NCBI GenBank assembly: GCA_034658975.1
Contig: JAYEGJ010000058.1
Location: 1 to 12,017, forward strand
Direction: 5' to 3'
Source of the DNA: SZUA-217 sp034658975
GTDB lineage: Bacteria; Actinomycetota; Acidimicrobiia; Spongiisociales; ZC4RG35
DNA length: 12,017 nt
Below are positions 1 through 5,604 of this stretch, in pieces (within the stretch, counting starts at the first letter, position 1; every line of letters begins with the position of its first letter). Below the pieces are notes generated by a model. It was not told the origin of the DNA. It ran no database searches and saw nothing but the letters and a program-made list of their open reading frames with translations. Position numbers and translations under genes: made by a program.

Positions 1-90
1 CTCACCCTGACCCGGAGGGCGGCCGACAACGAGATCCGCAACGCACATGACCTGTTGGAACGGTATCCAATGGTGTGGGAGGCGTTGGAG
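1..90 (+). pseudogene. DUF222 protein, displaced middle fragment
   Basis: Frame 1 reads LTLTRRAAD and then NEIRNAHDLLERYPMVWEAL. This is the usual DUF222 (13E12-family) helical stretch: a Leu/Arg-rich helix, then a helix with a Pro before a Trp/Leu-rich segment. It is the natural continuation of the minus-strand DUF222 fragment at 90-476, placed here in the opposite orientation. After about position 90 the frame runs into the inverted-repeat arm and no longer resembles the family. It has no start and no independent gene structure, so I treat it as a rearranged or misassembled piece of the neighbouring gene. Confidence 0.6.
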
Positions 91-116
91 TCGGCCGCCC
101 TCCGGGTCAGGGTGAG
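1..116. repeat. Perfect 27-bp inverted repeat flush with the window edge
   Basis: Positions 1-27 are the exact reverse complement of 90-116, with a 62-base spacer at 28-89. The arm could extend left of the window. Both arms lie in a DUF222 coding sequence. The minus strand (476 to 90) reads the protein up to ...LTLTRRAAD. The plus strand (1 to 90) reads the same LTLTRRAAD and then continues sensibly with NEIRNAHDLLERYPMVWEAL. The spacer is therefore inverted relative to the gene it belongs to. This is the pattern left by a strand-switching (fold-back) chimera, or less probably by a real inversion between inverted repeats. Confidence 0.9.
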
Positions 117-476
117 CGCGGCCCGAACCTCCATGTTGGCGTACTCGTACCATTCCTGAGATCGTTCAGGCGGACCATCGTCACCGGTAGGTACCGCGGT
201 CGCCACCTCGCCGATCGACCGGTAGTAGCCGGCCTGGTCATGGGCCACCTGACGGGAATGAGCCCTCATCAACGTCACGATGTCGTGGCCGTTGACCCTG
301 GCCGGGTCGATAGAGGAAAGCACCGCAGCCAGCCAAGGACCCGGCTCCCAGCTGTCCAGGTCGGCCGGGACCAGGTGACGATCCGGTTCGACACCATCCC
401 AGGCGGCGAACTCTGAGACAGTGAGCTGCTCCAACTCCTGGTCGGAAAACCGCGGTGCCAACTCCAAATCGAACAT
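90..476 (-). CDS. DUF222 (13E12 repeat / HNH-associated) protein, N-terminal part
   Basis: From ATG at 476 the minus strand reads about 129 residues: MFDLELAPRFSDQELEQL at the start, then SIDPARVNGHDIVTLMRAHS, a Gln/Ala/Tyr-rich helix, and NMEVRAALTLTRRAAD at the inverted repeat. The 'DPxxxxGxDIVxLMRAxxRQ...' block followed by 'xxEVRAALxLTRRAAD' is characteristic of DUF222, the N-terminal domain of a multi-copy actinobacterial family that usually ends in an HNH nuclease domain. The HNH part is not in the window. The true continuation is on the opposite strand at 28-89, so the gene is broken here by rearrangement or chimeric assembly. There is no Shine-Dalgarno, but TACGGT lies 7 nt before the ATG, suggesting a leaderless mRNA. 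It is separated from the upstream methyltransferase by a hairpin. Confidence 0.7.
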
Positions 477-483
477 GTGTTCT

Positions 484-489
484 ACCGTA
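484..489 (-). promoter_or_regulatory. -10 box TACGGT for a leaderless DUF222 start
   Basis: On the minus strand TACGGT (TANNNT) is followed by 7 nt and then the ATG at 476, so transcription would begin at or next to the start codon. No purine-rich Shine-Dalgarno precedes the ATG. No convincing -35 is visible. Confidence 0.45.
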
Positions 490-495
490 CCGACA

Positions 496-517
496 CCCCC
501 TGACAGATTCCAGGGGG
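496..517 (-). terminator. Hairpin between methyltransferase and DUF222 genes
   Basis: CCCCCTG (496-502) pairs perfectly with CAGGGGG (511-517) around an 8-base loop. It sits 11 bases past the methyltransferase stop and ahead of the DUF222 start. No T-tract follows on the minus strand, so it is either a U-less actinobacterial-type terminator or a processing or attenuating structure. Confidence 0.45.
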
Positions 518-527
518 ATGTCCCGGA

Positions 528-1121
528 TCAGGAAGGTTTTCTCGCGCTGATCACATGCCAGTGCCAGTGCTTTGGTCCGATTCCCGATGGTCCATCGAAT
601 TCATGGGTGTCGATGTCCAGATTCTCGAAATCTGTGAACAGCCTGGCGATGTCCGATCGATCGACTGTCGCCACCTGGTCGGCCCATGTGTCATGTGGTC
701 CCAGAAGAACACCGATGAACCACCCACCGGGCCTGACCGCGGCCAAGGCGGAGGCGATCGATTCCTCGAAGTCGTCGACCGCGAACGGGAGTGACAGCGA
801 GGCGTAGACCAGATCGGCTTGCGGCAGGGTCACGTCGGTGAATCTTCCGACGGCCGTTTCCAGTCGGTCCAGATGCTCGCGGTTGGTTCGTTCGAGCAGA
901 ACCTCCACCGCCCTCGGCTCGGCATCGACGGCGAACACCCTCCATCCTCGTTCCAGGAACGCCCGCGCCTCGACACCACCTCCTGAGCCCAGATCAACCA
1001 CCAGACGACCGTCGCCGTGGTCGCCGTTGGCCTTGGCGACGGCCACATCGAAGAAGGGAAGTGGTGGCCGACCGGCCGTGACTTCGGCGTACTGCTCCCA
1101 ACCGGAGTCGAAATCTGGCAT
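528..1121 (-). CDS. Class I SAM-dependent methyltransferase
   Basis: A 197-residue protein predicted to transfer a methyl group from S-adenosylmethionine to an unknown substrate in the cytoplasm. The Rossmann-fold signatures are clear: motif I LVVDLGSGGGVEA (about residues 40-52), an acidic strand end FAVDAEPRAVE (about 63-73) that would bind the ribose, QADLVYASLSLPFA (motif IV region) and RPGGWFIGVLLG (motif V/VI region). The length is normal for a stand-alone Methyltransf_11/25-type enzyme. The ATG at 1121 has no Shine-Dalgarno, but TAATCT lies 7 nt upstream, so a leaderless transcript is likely. The gene is divergent from trmD across 49 bp. The C-terminus is rich in His and Trp (KHWHWHVI). 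The substrate cannot be inferred from context. Confidence 0.85.
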   Translation of the reverse strand: MPDFDSGWEQYAEVTAGRPPLPFFDVAVAKANGDHGDGRLVVDLGSGGGVEARAFLERGWRVFAVDAEPRAVEVLLERTNREHLDRLETAVGRFTDVTLPQADLVYASLSLPFAVDDFEESIASALAAVRPGGWFIGVLLGPHDTWADQVATVDRSDIARLFTDFENLDIDTHEFDGPSGIGPKHWHWHVISARKPS

Positions 1122-1128
1122 CGGGTCG

Positions 1129-1163
1129 AGATTAGGGGAAAAGTCACCGCCCCGTCCTACCCT
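1129..1163. promoter_or_regulatory. Divergent leaderless promoters: methyltransferase (-) and trmD (+)
   Basis: On the minus strand TAATCT (1134-1129) is followed by 7 nt and the methyltransferase ATG (1121). On the plus strand TACCCT (1158-1163) is followed by 7 nt and the trmD GTG (1171). Neither gene has a Shine-Dalgarno. The two -10 boxes are 23 bp apart in a 49-bp intergenic region, so the two RNA polymerase footprints would overlap. No clear -35 hexamers are seen. Confidence 0.55.
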
Positions 1164-1170
1164 CGCGGTC

Positions 1171-1854
1171 GTGAAAATTCACGTCGTCACCATGTTCCCC
1201 GAGTTTTTCGATGGGCCGCTCGAGACGTCGATCGTTGCCCGAGGAATCGAGGACGGGATCCTGGAGGTCGGGCTCCACGACCTGCGCGAGCACGGGCTCG
1301 GCAAGCACCGCCAGCTCGACGATGCACCGTTCGGCGGTGGGCCGGGGATGGTGATGATGGTCGAGCCTCTGGTCAACGCCCTGAAATCCCTGGACACCAC
1401 ACATAGGGTCCTATTCACGCCTAGCGGCACCCCGATGACACAGGCGACGCTCGATCGATGGTCTGGTCTCGAAGAGGTCACATTCGTGTGTGGCCGCTAC
1501 GAGGGCGTCGACCAACGCTTCATCGACAGCCACATCGACGAGGAGGTGAGCCTCGGCGACTACGTTCTGGCCGGGGGAGAGGTAGCCGCGGCTGCGGCAA
1601 TCGAAGGGGTCGCCCGCCTGCTTCCCGGCGTAGTAGGCAACCCCGAATCGACCGAGAAGGAGTCTTTCAGGGACGGTCTGCTCGAAGAGCCCGTCTACAC
1701 GAGGCCGGCCGTCTTCGAAGGCCTGGCCGTTCCCGAGATACTGCTCAGCGGCGACCACGGGAAAATCGAAGCGTGGCGGGCCGCCCAGAGGCTGGAGAGA
1801 ACCATGCGAGTTCGCCCCGATCTCCTGGAGAATGGCAAGGATTCGCAGACCTGA
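1171..1854 (+). CDS. trmD: tRNA (guanine-37-N1)-methyltransferase
   Basis: TrmD methylates N1 of G37 next to the anticodon of tRNAs reading CNN codons, preventing +1 frameshifting. The 227-residue product begins VKIHVVTMFPEFF, the family N-terminus. It carries GGGPG (55-59), GRYEGVDQR (108-116), GDYVLAGGE (129-137), which are parts of the SPOUT trefoil knot that binds S-adenosylmethionine, and LLSGDHGKIEAWR (191-203). The start is the GTG at 1171, because the family N-terminus begins exactly there and longer versions only add unrelated sequence. TACCCT 7 nt upstream suggests a leaderless message. It is followed by rplS, as in most bacteria. The usual upstream partners rpsP, the KH-domain gene and rimM are absent and replaced by a divergent methyltransferase. 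Confidence 0.96.
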   Translation: MKIHVVTMFPEFFDGPLETSIVARGIEDGILEVGLHDLREHGLGKHRQLDDAPFGGGPGMVMMVEPLVNALKSLDTTHRVLFTPSGTPMTQATLDRWSGLEEVTFVCGRYEGVDQRFIDSHIDEEVSLGDYVLAGGEVAAAAAIEGVARLLPGVVGNPESTEKESFRDGLLEEPVYTRPAVFEGLAVPEILLSGDHGKIEAWRAAQRLERTMRVRPDLLENGKDSQT

Positions 1855-1860
1855 TACAAT
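1855..1860 (+). promoter_or_regulatory. Extended -10 promoter for rplS
   Basis: TGATACAAT (1852-1860) fits an extended -10 element (TGN followed by TACAAT); its TG comes from the trmD stop codon. ATGGCA (1831-1836), 18 bp upstream, is a weak -35. Transcription from here would give rplS a leader of about 45 nt that contains its Shine-Dalgarno, letting L19 be expressed independently of trmD. Confidence 0.45.
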
Positions 1861-1911
1861 TTCGCTCCCGGATCAGACCATCACGTTTCCGGATGCATCT
1901 AGGAGTCTTCC

Positions 1912-2256
1912 ATGAACGATCTTCAAGCAGTTGAGAGCGCGCACGTCCGCGACGACATTCCCGATTTCCGCGCCGGCGACAACGTGAAGGTTCATGTTCG
2001 CGTGGTCGAGGGTGGTCGTGAACGAGTGCAGGTTTTCGAGGGAGTGGTCATCGCACGAAACGGATACGGTCCCCGTGCTTCGTTCACCGTTCGCAAACTG
2101 AGCTTTGGGGTCGGTGTCGAGCGGGTTTTCCCGGTCAACGCGCCGATCATTCAGAAGGTCGAAGTCACCAGGCGAGGCGACGTTCGTCGCTCCAAGCTCT
2201 ACTACCTGCGTGATCGGGTGGGCAAGTCCGCCCGTATCAAGGAGTTGCGCGACTGA
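1912..2256 (+). CDS. rplS: 50S ribosomal protein L19
   Basis: A 114-residue bL19, which sits at the 30S-50S interface of the ribosome. The family blocks are present in order: FRAGDNVKVHVRVVEG (about 19-34), ERVQVFEGVVIARNG (about 37-51), ASFTVRKLSFGVGVERVFPV (about 56-75), and the basic C-terminus VTRRGDVRRSKLYYLRDRVGK with a final ARIKELRD. The length is typical. The ATG at 1912 has AGGAG 7 nt upstream. Its stop overlaps the proposed CTG start of lepB as CTGA, and its last codons carry the AAGGAG that would serve lepB, so translation of the two genes is probably coupled. Confidence 0.97.
   Translation: MNDLQAVESAHVRDDIPDFRAGDNVKVHVRVVEGGRERVQVFEGVVIARNGYGPRASFTVRKLSFGVGVERVFPVNAPIIQKVEVTRRGDVRRSKLYYLRDRVGKSARIKELRD
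2239..2256 (+). promoter_or_regulatory. Shine-Dalgarno and CTGA stop/start overlap for lepB
   Basis: AAGGAG at 2239-2244 is followed by 8 nt and CTG at 2253-2255, which overlaps the rplS stop TGA (2254-2256). The spacing is ideal for initiation, and no ATG, GTG or TTG exists in the lepB frame between the preceding in-frame stop (2211) and the Met that follows the catalytic Ser (2427). Confidence 0.7.
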
Positions 2257-2897
2257 GTTCGCCTCCTCCCATCGAGAACCTCTCCCAGGAAGCAACCGAG
2301 CCGTCGGAGCAGCCGCGGCGACGATCCTTCTGGGCAGAACTGCCCGGCCTTCTCCTCACAGCGCTCGTTATCGCTGTTCTCATAAAGACGTTCCTGATCC
2401 AGCCGTTCTGGATTCCCTCCGAATCGATGTTGGACGCGATCCAGGTCAACGACCGGGTAATGGTCAACAAGCTCGAGTTTCGCTGGGGCGAGCCGCAGCG
2501 GGGCGACATCGTGGTCTTCCGCGATCCCGCCGAGCCCGAAATCGACGAGTCCTTTCCGGAGGCCGTGATTCGCTCGGTTCTGGAAGCCGTAGGCATCCGA
2601 ACTCGCGGTCGGGACGACCTGATTAAACGTGTGATCGGACTGCCCGGCGAGACATTGGAGATCGTCGACAATCAGATGCTCGTCGATGGGGAGCCGATTG
2701 CCGAGCCCTATCTCCGCGACGGAACGACGATGGCAGACGAGGGCCCCTTTGTCATTGGTCAAGAAGAGGTCTTCGTCATGGGTGACAACCGGCAGTTCAG
2801 TTTCGATAGTCGCCGATTCGGCACCATCCCGTATGAGGACCTGATCGGACGCGCCTTTGTAACCATTTGGCCCCTCTCCAACTTCGGAGGCCTGTAG
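2253..2897 (+). CDS. lepB: Signal peptidase I (probable CTG start)
   Basis: Type I signal peptidase, a membrane-bound Ser/Lys protease that removes signal peptides from exported preproteins. Read from the CTG at 2253 the protein is 214 residues: a short Pro-rich cytoplasmic tail, one membrane segment (about 30-49), then WIPSESM (box B, catalytic Ser58), the NDRVMVNKLEF and QRGDIVVFR box C region, LIKRVIGLPGE (box D, catalytic Lys125) and GDNRQFSFDSRRFG (box E, about 177-190). The first canonical start codon in frame is ATG 2427, immediately after the catalytic Ser; it would remove both the membrane anchor and the nucleophile. The CTG has AAGGAG at 8 nt and overlaps the rplS stop, so it is the best start. 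In many actinobacteria rnhB follows lepB, but here DUF2469 does. Confidence 0.93.
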   Translation: MSSPPPIENLSQEATEPSEQPRRRSFWAELPGLLLTALVIAVLIKTFLIQPFWIPSESMLDAIQVNDRVMVNKLEFRWGEPQRGDIVVFRDPAEPEIDESFPEAVIRSVLEAVGIRTRGRDDLIKRVIGLPGETLEIVDNQMLVDGEPIAEPYLRDGTTMADEGPFVIGQEEVFVMGDNRQFSFDSRRFGTIPYEDLIGRAFVTIWPLSNFGGL

Positions 2898-2953
2898 GAG
2901 CCCCTCTAGAAACTGTCCCACCTTTCGCGTAGGTGTTAGATCCAGGGCGGGCG

Positions 2954-2959
2954 TATGAT
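2954..2959 (+). promoter_or_regulatory. Possible -10 box upstream of the DUF2469 gene
   Basis: TATGAT at 2954-2959 lies in the 92-bp gap between lepB and the DUF2469 gene and would start a transcript with a leader of about 25 nt carrying GAGGAG. No good -35 is seen at 16-18 bp, so this is tentative. Confidence 0.35.
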
Positions 2960-2989
2960 CGAAGCGGTCGATCCATGTGGTGAGGAGAA

Positions 2990-3286
2990 ATGGAAGAAGA
3001 CCTGGAGCGCTACGAATCCGAGGTTGAGCTCAAGCTCTACAAGGAGTATCACGACGTCCTCCCGATGTTCAAGTATGTCGTGGAGACCGAGCGCCGTTTC
3101 TACCTGGCCAACAACGTCGACATCCAGGTCCGTGAGGCCAATGGATCAGTGTTCTTTGAGGTCGACATGAAGGACGCCTGGGTCTGGGACATGTTCCGTC
3201 CCGCCCGTTTCCTGGAGCACGTTCAGGTGCTCACCTTCCGCGATGTCAACGTGGAAGAGCTGGAGAAGTCGGAGATCTCCCTCTGA
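2990..3286 (+). CDS. DUF2469 family protein
   Basis: A 98-residue protein of unknown function from an actinobacterial family (the Mycobacterium tuberculosis member is Rv2901c). It starts MEEDLERYESEVELKLYKEY and contains the family hallmarks VVETERRFYLANNVD, the acidic-aromatic block DAWVWDMFRPARF, and FRDVNVEELEK near the C-terminus. It is soluble, charged and full length. GAGGAG precedes the ATG by 2 nt, which is rather tight. It lies between lepB and yraN, as in mycobacteria except that rnhB is missing. Its stop overlaps the proposed CTG start of yraN (CTGA). No biochemical role is established that I can cite. Confidence 0.92.
   Translation: MEEDLERYESEVELKLYKEYHDVLPMFKYVVETERRFYLANNVDIQVREANGSVFFEVDMKDAWVWDMFRPARFLEHVQVLTFRDVNVEELEKSEISL
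3271..3286 (+). promoter_or_regulatory. Shine-Dalgarno and CTGA stop/start overlap for yraN
   Basis: GGAGA at 3271-3275 is followed by 7 nt and CTG at 3283-3285, which overlaps the DUF2469 stop (3284-3286). The layout is the same as at the rplS/lepB junction. No ATG, GTG or TTG occurs in the yraN frame from about 3184 until ATG 3355, which lies inside the conserved domain. Confidence 0.6.
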
Positions 3287-3609
3287 CCCACCCCAGGCTC
3301 TCCCTCGGTCAAGCGGGAGAACGTCTGGCGGCCTGGTATCTGTCCGGCGCGGGAATGGAACTCGTCGCGCGAAACGTCCAAGTCGACGGTGGCGAGATCG
3401 ATCTGCTGATGATCGATGGGCGAGACAAGGTCGCTGTCGAGGTGAGGTCGACCATGAGCGCCCACGATCCGGTTGACGCCGCCCCCGAGTCGAAGAGACG
3501 TCACGTCGCCCGGCTCGGCAGGAGACTCGGCGCCACCCGGATCGACGTGGTCGGGGTACGGATGGATCGGTCGGGAGTCACCATCCACTGGGTACCGGCG
3601 GCAAGTTGA
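3283..3609 (+). CDS. yraN: UPF0102 / YraN family endonuclease-like protein (probable CTG start)
   Basis: Read from the CTG at 3283 this is a 108-residue UPF0102 protein, the usual family length. The family N-terminal motif appears as LGQAGERLAAWYLSGAG (8-24), then ARNVQVDGGEIDLLMIDG (29-46) and VAVEVRS (50-56). UPF0102 has a restriction-endonuclease-like fold whose core reads GEID...vEVK. Here Glu38, Asp40 and Glu53 are kept, but the core Lys is Arg55. Starting at ATG 3355 would delete the LGxxGExxAAxYL motif, so CTG 3283 with GGAGA upstream is preferred. The usual downstream neighbours (the Mg-chelatase-like comM/yifB gene and dprA) are missing. Its stop codon overlaps the -35 box of the ABC exporter promoter. 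Function is unproven. Confidence 0.85.
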   Translation: MTHPRLSLGQAGERLAAWYLSGAGMELVARNVQVDGGEIDLLMIDGRDKVAVEVRSTMSAHDPVDAAPESKRRHVARLGRRLGATRIDVVGVRMDRSGVTIHWVPAAS

Positions 3610-3634
3610 GTTGCTTCGCGTGAACTCCTATTTT
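3606..3634 (+). promoter_or_regulatory. Promoter of the ABC exporter operon
   Basis: TTGAGT (3606-3611, overlapping the yraN stop) and TATTTT (3629-3634) are separated by exactly 17 bp. The -10 box ends 8 nt before the ATG at 3643, and no Shine-Dalgarno is present, so the mRNA should be leaderless or nearly so. This is the most complete sigma-70-type promoter in the window. Confidence 0.65.
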
Positions 3635-3642
3635 CTTCGAAC

Positions 3643-4539
3643 ATGACAGCGGCCACGGCCATAAGAGTTCGAGGACTCAGCAAGACCTACAAGAAGACCG
3701 AGGCGCTCAGAGGTCTCGACTTCGACATTCCTGCTGGCCAGATAACTGGATTCCTCGGTCCGAATGGAGCAGGGAAGACGACGACCTTCCGGGCCCTGAT
3801 GGGCCTGACCCGGCCCGAAGGTGGCGATATCGAGGTGATGGGCCTTCGAGTTCCGGGCGAGCTGAACTCGATCACCAAGAGGGTCGGCTGCATCATCGAG
3901 GAACCCGGTCTGATCAAGGCCCACTCGGGGCGGGTGAATCTGAGGATTGCGGCCGACACCCTCGGATTCGGCCATGACCGTATCGACGAATTGCTCGAGT
4001 TCGTCGGCCTGACTCAGGACGCCGGCCGCCGCGCCGACGAGTACTCCAAGGGGATGCGCCAACGCCTGGCGTTGGCCGCAGCGATGCTCGGAGACCCCGA
4101 TCTTCTCCTCCTCGACGAGCCCCTCGACGGCCTGGACCCCGCCGGTCAGCACGCCTTCCGCGCCCGGCTCCGAGCCCTCGCCGACGAGGGCAAGACTGTG
4201 GTTGTCTCGAGTCACGATCTCACCGATATCGAAGCACTTGCCGACTACGTGGTGGTCATAGATCTGGGCCGGCTGGTCTCCCAAGGCCCGCTCGAGGAAC
4301 TGCTTGGCAGTGGAGGGACACATGTTGTGGTCGATGAAGGGCAGCGCTCACGAGATGCGCTGTCGAAAGCGGGGTTCGAATCCCGATTCGAGGCCGGCGG
4401 CGTGGTGGTGGACAGCGTCGACGGCTCGGCCATCGTCAAGGCGCTGGCCGCTCATGGGATCTATCCGAGCGAGGTCAGGCCGAGTAGGAACTCTCTCGAG
4501 TCGGTCTTCTTGGGTATCACAGGGGAGGGCGACGTATGA
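3643..4539 (+). CDS. ABC-2 type transporter, ATP-binding subunit
   Basis: A 298-residue ATPase that would drive export through the permease encoded next to it. Walker A GPNGAGKTT is at 39-47, the signature YSKGMRQR at 134-141, Walker B LLLLDEP at 154-160 with the D-loop GLDP after it, and the switch His at 191 (SSHD). The signature is the non-LSGGQ form common in DrrA/BcrA-like drug and lantibiotic exporters. The Q-loop region reads CIIEEPGL, with Glu where Gln is usual, also seen in BcrA-like proteins. The C-terminal ~100 residues form an accessory domain typical of this subfamily. It has its own promoter, probably leaderless, and overlaps the permease gene by ATGA. The substrate is unknown. 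Confidence 0.92.
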   Translation: MTAATAIRVRGLSKTYKKTEALRGLDFDIPAGQITGFLGPNGAGKTTTFRALMGLTRPEGGDIEVMGLRVPGELNSITKRVGCIIEEPGLIKAHSGRVNLRIAADTLGFGHDRIDELLEFVGLTQDAGRRADEYSKGMRQRLALAAAMLGDPDLLLLDEPLDGLDPAGQHAFRARLRALADEGKTVVVSSHDLTDIEALADYVVVIDLGRLVSQGPLEELLGSGGTHVVVDEGQRSRDALSKAGFESRFEAGGVVVDSVDGSAIVKALAAHGIYPSEVRPSRNSLESVFLGITGEGDV

Positions 4540-5309
4540 GCCTTCTGCATGCCGAGTATCTCAAGGTCACCCGACGCAAGCTGTTCCCCACGATGCTTGC
4601 GCTGCTCGGATTCCTGATGGCGTTTGTCGGTGTGCTTTTCTATGTCATCTTGCCGGCGTTGCCCGAGTCACAGGGCGGTGGAGGTCTCGTTCCGCAGCGA
4701 CCGGGAGCATTCATCTTCGGGGCTCAGCAGGTCGCCGGGCAGGCATGGTGGTTCGCCGTGATCCTGGCCACCGCGGTGTTGGGCGGCGAGATGGCATCGA
4801 CTGTGTGGGCCACATCGCTCACCCGTGATTCGCGCAAAGTAGGGCATATCGGCTCGCGCTTCCTTGTGTTCACCGTTGCCTCCTGGCTGGCGTTCCTGGC
4901 AGGGACGGCGGTTTGGGCGGCGATCACCTGGGTCTTTGCCGAGGGATCCGGTTCACCCGAGCTCTCCGAATGGCTGGGCCTGTTGTGGAAGTTCATCCTG
5001 ATTTCCGGGGCATGGACGTCGGTCGGTCTCGGGGCGGTGGCAATGACGAGATCGATAGCCCTGGCGATGGGGATTGCCCTCGGGGTCTCCTTTGTCGACA
5101 GCATCGTCGCTCCTTTCGTCGATCTCTACGAGCAGATATCGCTGACGGCCGCCAGCAACGGGATCTTCGATGTCGGCGGCGATGGGCCGTTTAGCTCCCT
5201 GATCCCCGGAGGGGATATGTCGACCACCCAGGCGATATCTGTTCTGGCGGGTTGGGCCGCCGTCGGACTGGTGTTGACTTGGTGGGGTCTTCAGCGTCGC
5301 GACGCCTGA
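4536..5309 (+). CDS. ABC-2 type transporter, permease subunit
   Basis: A 257-residue integral membrane protein, the partner of the preceding ATPase. It starts MSLLHAEYLKVTRRK, the usual short amphipathic/basic lead of ABC-2 permeases. About six membrane segments follow (roughly 16-41, 72-92, 108-130, 147-167, 171-192 and 234-252), and the protein ends in a short RRDA tail. ATG 4536 overlaps the ATPase stop in ATGA, and a G-rich Shine-Dalgarno (GGGGAGG) lies in the end of the ATPase gene, indicating translational coupling. The 3' end overlaps the convergent zinc-ribbon gene by 19 bp. Likely substrates of such pairs are hydrophobic drugs, peptides or lipids, but nothing here identifies one. Confidence 0.88.
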   Translation: MSLLHAEYLKVTRRKLFPTMLALLGFLMAFVGVLFYVILPALPESQGGGGLVPQRPGAFIFGAQQVAGQAWWFAVILATAVLGGEMASTVWATSLTRDSRKVGHIGSRFLVFTVASWLAFLAGTAVWAAITWVFAEGSGSPELSEWLGLLWKFILISGAWTSVGLGAVAMTRSIALAMGIALGVSFVDSIVAPFVDLYEQISLTAASNGIFDVGGDGPFSSLIPGGDMSTTQAISVLAGWAAVGLVLTWWGLQRRDA

Positions 5310-5506
5310 GCGCCAAAACGCCGACGCAGCTCTTTGTGCCAGCACCCGTGGTGCCAATGGCGTCGCATGTCGACAGCTTCGTCAGGAATCACCACCACGT
5401 GGAAGGTGCCCGGGGGAATCGTCAGTTCGCAGCCCGGGCAGAGGTATTCCTTCTTAGCCTGATAAGGCTGGATCGGATTGACGGTTACGTCGAGAACAGA
5501 GCCCAT
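5291..5506 (-). CDS. Small zinc-ribbon-like protein
   Basis: A 71-residue protein reading MGSVLDVTVNPIQPYQAKKE, then YLCPGC (Cys23, Cys26), TIPPGTFHVVVIPDE, and RRHWHHGCWH with His50/52/53 and Cys55, and a basic tail. The CPGC...HVVxxPxx...RRHWHxxCW pattern matches a widespread small actinobacterial family often labelled just 'hypothetical' or 'ATP/GTP-binding'. The Cys and His pairs look like one zinc site. The ATG at 5506 is the only sensible start; a longer frame to 5638 adds unrelated sequence. It overlaps the end of the 37-residue membrane peptide by 22 nt and so is probably translated from the same mRNA. Its 3' end overlaps the ABC permease gene by 19 bp. Function unknown. Confidence 0.7.
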   Translation of the reverse strand: MGSVLDVTVNPIQPYQAKKEYLCPGCELTIPPGTFHVVVIPDEAVDMRRHWHHGCWHKELRRRFGAQASRR

Positions 5507-5598
5507 GCGATCACGGCAAGGGTCAGGACCACGGCGCCGATCACCATGGCAAAGTCCAAGGCTGTCTTCTCGTTTTCTCGAAACGGATTGAATCCCAC
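5485..5598 (-). CDS. 37-residue single-span membrane peptide
   Basis: A small reading frame from GTG 5598 to TAA 5485: a polar N-terminus GFNPFRENEKTALDFA, then one hydrophobic segment VIGAVVLTLAVIAWALF, then ST. The Asn-Pro-[FY]-Arg lead followed by a single helix ending in WAL(F) resembles small membrane proteins I associate with actinobacteria, though I cannot name the family. Support for translation: TACCGT lies 6 nt before the GTG as in the other leaderless genes here, and the frame ends inside the start region of the downstream zinc-ribbon gene, consistent with a two-gene operon. It is divergent from the enoyl-CoA hydratase-like gene. Orientation is probably N-in by the positive-inside rule. 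Confidence 0.5.
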   Translation of the reverse strand: MGFNPFRENEKTALDFAMVIGAVVLTLAVIAWALFST

Positions 5599-5604
5599 CC
5601 TGAA

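Noticed and set aside
2427..2897. Start of lepB at ATG 2427
   Set aside because: It would remove the membrane segment and the catalytic Ser of WIPSESM, both present in frame just upstream.
2919..2935. Hairpin CACCT/AGGTG after lepB as a terminator
   Set aside because: Only a 5-bp stem with a 7-base loop and no T-tract.
5294..5305. 12-bp palindrome GCGTCGCGACGC
   Set aside because: It lies in the overlapping 3' ends of two genes, has no loop for a terminator, and short GC palindromes are expected at this base composition.
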